Positions 1-8,400 of a stretch of DNA of 13,893 bases are shown here, one piece after another. Position 1 is the stretch's first letter. Each line of letters begins with the position of its first letter. Under the pieces are notes generated by a model. The model searched no databases. It saw only the letters and a program-made list of their open reading frames with translations, and had not been told where the DNA came from. The position numbers and the translations under genes are program-made. The stretch covers positions 1-13,893 of the forward strand of contig JAOXYB010035439.1 in the NCBI GenBank assembly GCA_028565635.1, given 5' to 3'. This stretch comes from Phoronis ovalis. Lineage: Eukaryota; Phoronida; Phoronidae.

Positions 1-53
1 TTCTAGGAAGACTATAGGTTGGTGGGCGTAATAGGCTAGGTGACATTTTAAAA

Positions 54-73
54 TGACCTTGACAAGTAGGTCA
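54..73. promoter_or_regulatory. Everted nuclear-receptor-like half-sites (first copy)
   Basis: TGACCT and AGGTCA are separated by 8 bp, and the left half extends to TCAAGGTCA on the minus strand, the consensus of monomeric receptors such as FTZ-F1 and ERR. It recurs in the next repeat unit. Binding is not shown. Confidence 0.25.
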
Positions 74-515
74 AATGAATCTTCGACTTTTTTCCTTGCC
101 ATTCTTACCACTTTTATTGTCTAACAATAACTGTTTCAGTTTTTATCCGATTAGCTCCATATTCTGTACAGAATAAGTACAGGTCAAAGTACAGGTTATG
201 TGTAATATTGAACCGGATTACTTCCAATATGGCCGACTGGCAGCCATGTTTGTTCGTGAAGCGGCATGTTATAATAACAGCTTCAGTTTTTATCCGATCA
301 GCTTCTTATTTGGTGCAGAGTAAGTACAGGTACCAGTACAGGCTATGTGTAGTTTTGGCATAGATTACTTCCAGTATGGCCGACTGGTGGCCATGTTTGT
401 TCCCAAGAGGGCACATAATGTTGCATCTATCGCCACAAAGATGAAACGCTGCCTGGATGATTCAGAAGTGGTTCTAGGAGAGCCATAGGTTACTGGGCTA
501 GATGATATTTTAAAA

Positions 516-535
516 TGACCTTGACAAGTAGGTCA
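516..535. promoter_or_regulatory. Everted nuclear-receptor-like half-sites (second copy)
   Basis: The same TGACCT, 8-bp spacer and AGGTCA as at 54-73 is kept exactly in the second tandem unit, while flanking bases differ. Confidence 0.25.
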
Positions 536-784
536 AATGCTGGTATAAATCTTCGACATTTTTTACCACGCATAACACTTTTTGTCTCACGAAAACTGCT
601 TCTATTTTTAGCCAATCAGCTCCATATTCAGTACAGAGTAAGTACAGGTTATTAATATGTATAATATTGACCCACATAACTTCCAACATGGCTGACTGGT
701 GGCCATATTTGTTCCTGAGAAGGCATGTCACTTTGTGTTTATAGCCACAAAGATGAAGCGCTACTTGGACGATTCAAAGGTGGT

Positions 785-1130
785 TCTAAGAAGGCCATAG
801 ATTGGAAGCCCAAATGGGTAACTTTTTCACAAATTAATCCCTAAAAATGGATTGACTTTTCACAGAAATGCCCATAGAGATTGGTCCACTTTTCAACAAA
901 CCCTAAAAATATGTCGATTTTCCCCGATTTTATTTAAAAGTAGCAATTCCATGGAACTTTTTCAAGAAAAAACCTTAAAAAATTGGTCCTTTTTTGTGAC
1001 AGAAAACACTAAAAATGGGTCAATATTTGAGACCGAAATCCTTAAAAATGGGTGGATATTTCAGTTTGGGCTGCACATACCCATCTAAAAATATGGTCAG
1101 TTCTACCCCGTGGGTAACGCATCACACAGC
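785..1130. repeat. Degenerate repeat with CCTAAAAATGGGT core
   Basis: The core CCYTAAAAATGG or a close variant recurs near 840, 901, 974, 1010, 1041 and 1085, each followed by a T-rich or A-rich stretch, at irregular spacing of about 30-70 bp. The short open frame 852-1088 translates this repeat and is not called as a gene. Confidence 0.6.
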
Positions 1131-1202
1131 AGATACAGTCATTTTGAATAAGACCACCCCACAATGATAAACCAGATTATATTGCATGATGTATTCTATT
1201 CT

Positions 1203-1284
1203 TTTCTAATGTAAAAAAACAATGATGTTAAAAAAATATAATCCTACACATTGGATGGGCATTAGACATGACAAATGTCTTGTT
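1203..1284 (+). repeat. Dispersed repeat, direct copy
   Basis: It is the partner of the inverted copy at 13815-13893. It includes an A-run, the CCTACACATT...GGGCATT core and the AGACAT/ATGTCT hairpin, and ends near 1284. It may extend upstream of 1203; the partner copy is cut by the window end, so the true length is unknown. Confidence 0.9.
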
Positions 1285-1297
1285 GTTTATTTTTGTA

Positions 1298-1409
1298 CAA
1301 CCAACATCCATACTTTTATGGATGGGGGTGGGTGGTATGAAAACTTGTGATTTTATACTGAAAAATCACCAACCAACACCCATACATTTAGAGGGGTGTG
1401 GTGGGTGGT
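1298..1409. repeat. Two fold-back units with C-rich and G-rich arms
   Basis: Two related units (1298-1336 and 1368-1409) each run from an ACCAAC-type C-rich arm to a GGGTGGTGGGTGGT-type G-rich arm, so each could fold on itself. Unit 1 also has CATCCAT...ATGGATG. They lie next to the dispersed repeat and may be the end of the same element. Confidence 0.6.
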
Positions 1410-1603
1410 AAAATCTATATAAACACTGTTCATATAGAATCGGTTTGTGAACTTTTGAGAGCTTCCCTTCCATGTTTGGACACTCACTTTTGTGGACTTC
1501 TCTTTTCTTTAATCTACTTAGCTTAAGTTTGAGGATTTTAGTTCATGCAGGGGTTGATAATAAAGGATATTAACTAGGTAACTTTATTCCTTTGCTGTTT
1601 CAG

Positions 1604-2451
1604 AGGATGATGCCCCTTTCAGGTCATGGACCACTGTAATAGGCCCAAATGGAGGAGAGATTAGTCGCGGTATTATCACGATAAAGATTGTACAAGGCAG
1701 AGTTACTAGTAAAATTGTCTTGACATTAAATATAATGGAAACTACAGAGATTCTAGAGAGAATTAAAGCAAAGAAGTATGACCAGTACTTGAAACCAGCG
1801 CCAGTAACCATTAGTCTCAAACCGCATGTAGAATTTGTAAAACCAGTGACCGTAGAAATGAAATTAGATGATAGTTTAAAGTTTCCTGGAACATGGTTTA
1901 TTATCCGTGAAGACAAGAATGGTGACTGGACAGATATATCTGAAGAATGTGCACCAAGTGAAAGTGGTGACTGTCTAGTTTACTCTTGTAAACATTTTTG
2001 TAGACATTTACCCATCAAACAGAAAACTGATGGATGGACGGCTCTAGGTGTTAACTGGATTTGGTACTTTTGTAGCTGGCTTGGCAACAAAGTGTTTGAT
2101 TGTAAATTCTGTTATTCATGTAAACGCACAAATCCTAACAAACAAGTCCAAGTATCAGTGGATTGCCACTGCCCTAATGTTACGCCCGATCTCCATAAAT
2201 GTACCAGCACTGACATGTATCAAGTAATTACAGGTATGAAGATACAATGCTCCCTTGATCTTACTGAAACAATTAAGAAACCTGTTTTAATCAGTGATAG
2301 ATCATGTAGAAGTAATTTACAAACTATTCCTGTTGCATTACTACCATATGCTGGACATTATGAAGATATATTAACTATAACCAAGATAGACCCAATAAGT
2401 CAAGAAAAAGTGAACTTGTGTAGAGTTACTGTTGTAGAGCCAGTTACTGAG
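1604..2451 (+). CDS. Exon A: ZU5-like domain plus cysteine-rich UPA-like region
   Basis: The acceptor TTTGCTGTTTCAG ends at 1603 and the donor GAG|GTAAGT lies at 2452. An in-frame stop at 1579 with no ATG after it means the frame must be entered by splicing, so earlier exons lie upstream. The start of the exon (V-I-G-P-N-G-G-E-I, residues 11-19) matches the opening strand pattern of ZU5 domains. A strand-rich stretch with L-K-P-H-V-E-F-V-K-P-V-T-V (about 69-81) matches the ZU5 core. The domain closes with Y-S-C-K-H-F-C at 126-132, where self-cleaving relatives have H-F-S. The following 150 residues have a UPA-like strand pattern and about a dozen cysteines, including C-x2-C-x2-C and C-x-C. 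The ZU5 call is fairly firm. The UPA call is inferred from position and general pattern. Confidence 0.82.
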
Positions 2452-5400
2452 GTAAGTACTTTAATTAAGGTATTTCAGTTCCATCAGCATTTTATCTGAC
2501 TGGAAAGGTTCTTGGTCTGTGTGATACTTTTCCAGTATTTTGACAATTTTGGCTACAAAAAAAAAACAATTATGTTTAAAGATAATTATTTGTTTAACAT
2601 ATAGATACCAATCATAAATAAATATAAAACCCATCACATAATGTTTTGCTACTGTTTTGGGGAAATTCATGTGAATGATTGTCAGCAGTATTAGGTACAG
2701 TGGGCTTTCTCTCATTTTTCAACAAAATCTAAGTAATAAATACGCAAGAGTTAATTGTAGGCACATGGTGGGGATGATAGTGGTGGTGGTATTAATTTTT
2801 ATGGTGGGCAACATCTTAAGGATGCTACCATAACATATAAAATATGTTATAAGTGTCCATCGGTTATACGGTTATTAGCCACTTTCTTCACGATCCATGA
2901 TCCATGATCCGTTCAGTCTACGGTGGACTAGCACCTTTAAGCTTACCCAGGGGTTGTGATAAGACATGAATTGGAGATAATAAGGCCACACTGTAATTTT
3001 CAAATGGTTGAAAGTTTAGTTTTTATTTAGTAGCCATGCATTCTGTGATTAGATTTAAGTACGTGTTTTAGAATTATATATAAGGTAGGATGAAGCCTAG
3101 GCATATATTAGGGTTAGCTTATATAAAGAAAAAAATCCAATGACAATAATTAAAATCAGCAAGTTAAGTTATACGCAATAGATAGCTATAAGCCAATAAA
3201 TTATACAAAGATTCAAAATAATACAGATTCTGAAAACTGTCCATTAGCATTATAAGGCACACCCGGGATTGCGGCCTACTGTATGTTTGATAGGTGGAAT
3301 CCAGTAAGAGAAACATACTTTTATGGGGAAAATTAATGGATCTTATTAAGTAAACATATTTATTTTAATAAAAAAATAAATTAAAAAAAACATCTGCAAG
3401 GACTTGAAGCAAGTCTATTCTTACTGTAGGTTTCTGAGTTGTGCTCTACTGCATATACAAAATTATGGTTTACGATGCTGGAATATGACATCAAAATATT
3501 CTGTTGTGACAAAACAATCATGATATTAACTGGAATATAGATTTTTTCTGTCATTCCTGCGTCTTGATTCACATCTCTATCAGGATATATTTATGTTCTG
3601 ACCTTTGGATTACTTGTATTGTGAATTGGCTTATGTCAACTGGCATTGTCATCAGCTCAGTGCTGACATGTATTTGTCCATAGATTAACATTAGGCACCA
3701 TTATTCCCTAGATGGCTTAATAAGTTACAACTGTAATTATGTTGCCATAAATTTACCAGGCTTAATGGCATGTTTACTAAATAACATTTATTAATGCCTT
3801 TTTAATTAATAACGGCTATTGTTCATATGACGGCTACAAAATGAAATACCGCAAGAAATGCATAGTCATTTACTAGCATTTATGTCAAACATGACGGGTA
3901 GGGAAGCACATTTTTTGGTTAATATTGTGCAACATCAACAGAAAAATTAACTGTGCCTTTCATAATTTCTTGCATGCTCTAATTTTGGTCTGCAAATGTA
4001 AAATTCTCTTTGTCTGAGTGTTCTATTCCATGTTTAAGATAGTTACGGAATTCGGATTCTGTTATTCACCAGCAATTTCCTGTGAACACGTCATAACAAT
4101 CTGCATAACTATCACAGTATCCAGTATTGAGTATTTTTCTGTTGGAGAGCACAGCTCGGAAATATCCTTAATAAGTATTAAAGTCTCACTAATCAATATA
4201 TTGCTAACATTAAATTAATTCCCAAATCCAAAGAAAGCTATTTGACAGTGAAACATCATTGTTGCATAATTATATGTATTGTATAATATTATTCTGTTAA
4301 TAGCAAATATTATTCCACTTTATTTCCTTATACTGCATTCGCCCATAATTTAGTAAATAATTTGTAAATATTCAGAAATAAAACAATTAATGAAATTTAC
4401 ATATAGATACGGTAAAAATTCTCAATTCGTATGGTTCCATTATTCGTACACCCCCCCTTTCATAGATTTTCTAGTTTCAGAAATTGTTACACCCACAATA
4501 ATTGAGAATTTGGTGTTTCTCTATATTTGTATACCTCAGTTTTCTTGGTAGTAACATTTATGTATCATTGCAGACAACTGATAGAAAGCAAGCTATAAAT
4601 GTTGATAACCAGAAGACCTCGGAAACAGGTGAAGAATTTTCTATGCTTCTGTTACTATACTAGCTAGTTTGTTTGCAATTGTCACAGATCCTCTGGCAGA
4701 CTCCTAAACTATTCACAAACTTCCTTTGGTTAAGGATACCAACAGCAGACTGCATCTGGTGGCTTGTTTTACATGCATGTGCTGTATGTAACACATAAAC
4801 GAACTACTTCTAAAATTACTCTATCCAGCTGCAAACCATACTTGCCTGCATGCAAGCCGTTGGATGAGATGAACATGTCAGCAATTATACGATAGCGTAT
4901 CATGTGATGTAAGTGGAAAACTTGTTCTAATGATGTGTTGTGATTCATTCAGGGTTCATTTGCATTATACTTGTTTCCTTTTGTACTTTTAGACACACTT
5001 GTTGAAGATGTAGCACATACTGACTTAGTGAATCTACCAACAGCTTTTTCTCAGCTTTCATTAATGCCTTTGTCCTCGACGTCATTAACAGCAGGTCCTG
5101 GTCACAGAAATAGAGTCCACATTGCTGGTGATTCAGGTGATTTATCTATTGTGATGCACTTCAGTAGTACTTTAATATAGTACATACTTTGCTGCATCCC
5201 AATGCTGTATACAATTATCGTCATGAAAATATGTCATTTCATTTGATACACCAAAATTCAACAAAACCTTATACAGTATAGGAGCTGTATGTTTTTCTTA
5301 CACCACAAATACAAATTTAACTGTGCTTGAAACTTTGGAAAACTTAACTCTGGGTATATTCTATTCATGATTTAATAACAATAAAAATGTTAACACTTTC

Positions 5401-8400
5401 ATTTTCCTTCACACCTTGATGGAATAAAAGGGACGGGTAATTCTGGCTTCCATCATCAAGTAGTATGGACTTAACACAGTATGTTTTGCAACAATTATAT
5501 CAATTTGACCATAACAACTGCAACAAATGTATATTACTGTTATAACACTATCATGAAAGAAAAATAAGGTCACATAGGACTGAAAGCATCCACTTGATAA
5601 TCTTCAGCAAAACTACACTTTTACATACATAATATAAGATTTCAATAGCTGTTATAAGTAGATGTTAGCATCCGGAAATTCATGAAAAGCAGACTACTTT
5701 CTGCTGGTAGTAGTATACGCAAAATATTGAATGTACTATCCGTAATCTCTTACAGTCTAATCAGGAGAGAGTTTAAATGAATGCCATGAAAAGTTTGTGT
5801 CCAGACAGCATTATGGTTTTTTCTTAAGATTTTCATAGTAACCAAAATAAAGAATAAAAATTGTATGAAGGTCAATGGTAAAAGAACAATATTTACATAC
5901 GCTTCAGTTGTATACTTTTATTCTACAGAAATTCCCAGAATTCCTCACGTCTATGCTGTATTGATTGCTGGCTCCGATGACAAACAATCAATTACAAGAC
6001 TATTTTATCGAGATGTTGTTTACTTGAAGATGGTTCTAACAGACAAAAGAATAATGGCGGTCAGGTAACCGATACAGGAACACTGGTTTTACACAACGTT
6101 GCAATATAAAATAATTACTGAAATGAACTTCTGATATGTTTTGATTCTGATTAGTCTGTACAACAGTACAAGAAATAAACCAATCCATATTATTGAACGA
6201 TATTTCATGGCATTTATTATTGATAATAAGATAATGTGATTATTTTGTAGACCTGAAGATTTGATTGTAATTAGTGCTGAATCTACGAACCCTGTTCAGC
6301 AACTGTCAGCCACTAATGTGAAAGCAGCCATCGGAGAAATAAAAGATAAAATCAATACTAAGGTCAAAGCAGATTTAGATAAATCAGAGAAAGAAGATTT
6401 GTGTTTCATTCTGTACTACTCTGGGCATTCTAAATATGGAATGCTTTATCTCAGCGATGATGAATCGATATCTGGCTATGATATTCAACAAATATTTGAC
6501 TCTATGGATACATCTCGCAAACTAGTGATTTTAGATTGTTGTTACTCTGATGGCACACAATGTTTAACAACTGATGTTGATGCTCAAATACCCGACTGTA
6601 CAGAGAGGCAGATTGGGTTTGGCAGTAAAAGTCCATCTCAGATTTTACAGTGGTCATCTTCAGGAATGAGTCAAAAGTCATATTATGATGCAAATAAACT
6701 CAGCATGTTCACAGATTATGTCATCCGAGGTCTTTGTAGTGCCCAGACATCTTGTGTAGAAGGAGCAGCCCCTGAATGTAAATCATGTACAACGTTCATC
6801 AGAAGTTGTCAGACACAAGGGTGTGTTAAGCTGTTTCCACTGATGGAATATGTTCATGATCATGTCCTGCAGTGTGTTTCAAAGAAAAGCTGGGAACAAC
6901 ACATTAATGCATCCAGCAGAATTAAGGAAAATCAACAACATACTAGCACAAAAGGGAAATTTTCCAAAGATTTGCCTTTTGTTCATTACAACACAGAACG
7001 ATTGTGCTACTTCATTGATGTTAAGATCAAAGATCAGACATATTCTGTTATGTTGTGTGAATTACCAGAAGATGTGGAGCAGCTTAAGAGAGATATTATG
7101 GAACCAGTTGTTTCAATGTGTAAGTAATTTTAAATGTTATGACATAATTAACACAACAATACCATATCATATCACACCGCAATCTGAACATTTGAAAGTA
7201 TGTACTTTAGTCTCACCTTTATCAGGAGTCAGAATATCACCTTTACAGGTATACCTCGTCTTATAAAGCCATACAGTACTCTTGTTCTGTCTAAATTGGA
7301 CAAGTAATATGTATTATCTATTAGTTAATATTTTTAGCAACATTCTACTGTACCAGTAATTAAATTTAATCATTGACAGAACTAGGCCTTTAATAGGAGT
7401 TACAACATGCTGTCTAACATTAATAATGATTGCTTGTAGTTGCAATTTTCCATTTCATATATGCATATATGTTAATATGAAAGTAGTTTCGTTGTAAGTT
7501 TCAGCATTTATTTTGTGGTTGGCATAGTTTAGTTTTATTTGAATACATAAAAAAGACTGTTATTAACCCTAGATTGACTATTATTGATACAAGGTTTTAT
7601 CACTTACAGATTCGCCTGAGGTGGCACCAGATGTGTTACTGAAGATACGCTATGAAGGGAATGAGTTGAACAGTATAGAAGAAATAAAACAGGTAAAAAT
7701 GACATATGAACACATTTTGTTTGTAGATCATTAAATCAAACAGACATAACCATTCAGGCATAATTGCAAATTATGACAAATGCCAAAACTTGTTGAACAG
7801 TATTTATTCAAAGTGAACAGGTATGCTAGGACAAAATCTAGTCATAGTCAAGAGAAATTTCTCATTTAAAATACGCCCATATGCACACATATTATACAGG
7901 TATAACCAGAACAGGTATGCTACTGGGATTAAATCTTATCAAAGTAATCCTGGTCTGATTCTGTCACGTTCTGTAAGTATTAAAGTTTATGTCACAGTTA
8001 TTTGAACTTCACATTTCATTGCATATTGCAGAGAACAATTAATATCAGCCAAAGGGAAAATGAAATAATTATTTACCTTTCAAAATTTGTGAAATTACAA
8101 ATTTTCTAATTAGAGTATTTTCTAACAAAAATATTTTTTGAAATTTCCTGTTAAGTTACTGCCTGAATTATTGGCGACAATATACCACCTATATTCTGTT
8201 TGTTTGGATTTGTGTGGTTTTCTTAAACACTTTAATCAACTTATGAACTGGGCGATTAGCAGACGCCCACAGGAAATATGACTGAGTAGTTTGGAATACT
8301 AAACAATAGAACGGGTATGACATGTTACGCTATGAGGTGATGTGTCTGTTTATTGGTGCAAAGGGACAATATCATTTAGCTGAGATGTTTGAGTTACAGT

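Larger units (their letters stand above)
1..811. repeat. Complex tandem repeat with nested 148-bp module
   Basis: Unit 1 (1-471) and unit 2 (472-782) start with TTCTAGGA-type sequence and share AAAATGACCTTGACAAGTAG. A third unit begins at about 782 and breaks off. Inside them is a module of about 148 bp (125-272, 273-418, 586-725) with TTTTTATCCGAT, AGTAAGTACAGG, TTACTTCCA and ATGGCCGACTGG. Unit 1 has two modules and unit 2 has one. The minus-strand open frame at 510-731 is repeat sequence. Confidence 0.85.
1131..1603 (+). other. Non-coding stretch upstream of the first visible exon
   Basis: Apart from the two repeats listed at 1203-1284 and 1298-1409, this is AT-rich DNA ending in the polypyrimidine tract and acceptor of exon A. 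It is most likely the 3' part of an intron whose upstream exon lies outside the window. No promoter is evident. Confidence 0.55.
2452..4573 (+). other. Intron, 2.1 kb, AT-rich
   Basis: It is bounded by GTAAGT at 2452 and ATTGCAG ending at 4573. It separates two phase-0 codon boundaries. Scattered short open frames in it have no recognisable domain and no paired splice sites. It holds a 9-bp-arm hairpin (2830-2850), a GATCCATGATCCATGATCC triplet repeat near 2891, a C-run at about 4450 and a 12-bp inverted repeat (4416-4511). No other gene, RNA or transposon coding sequence is seen. Confidence 0.7.

Noticed and set aside
1584-1916. Minus-strand open frame of 110 codons
   Set aside because: It lies antisense to exon A, has no domain pattern, and exon A has better support from splice sites and ZU5 motifs.
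4018-4218. Open frame in the first visible intron as a possible extra exon
   Set aside because: There is no convincing acceptor and donor pair in a compatible phase, and exon A joins exon B directly in frame.
6502-6693. Minus-strand open frame opposite the catalytic Cys region
   Set aside because: It is an antisense shadow of the caspase exon.
6850-7266. Plus-strand open frame of 138 codons overlapping the end of exon E
   Set aside because: It is in another frame, runs into the intron, and shows no recognisable domain.
7823-8005. Open frame near AGGTATGC/AGGTATAACC repeats as a possible exon
   Set aside because: Its phase does not fit exon F, and exon G gives a clean direct continuation.
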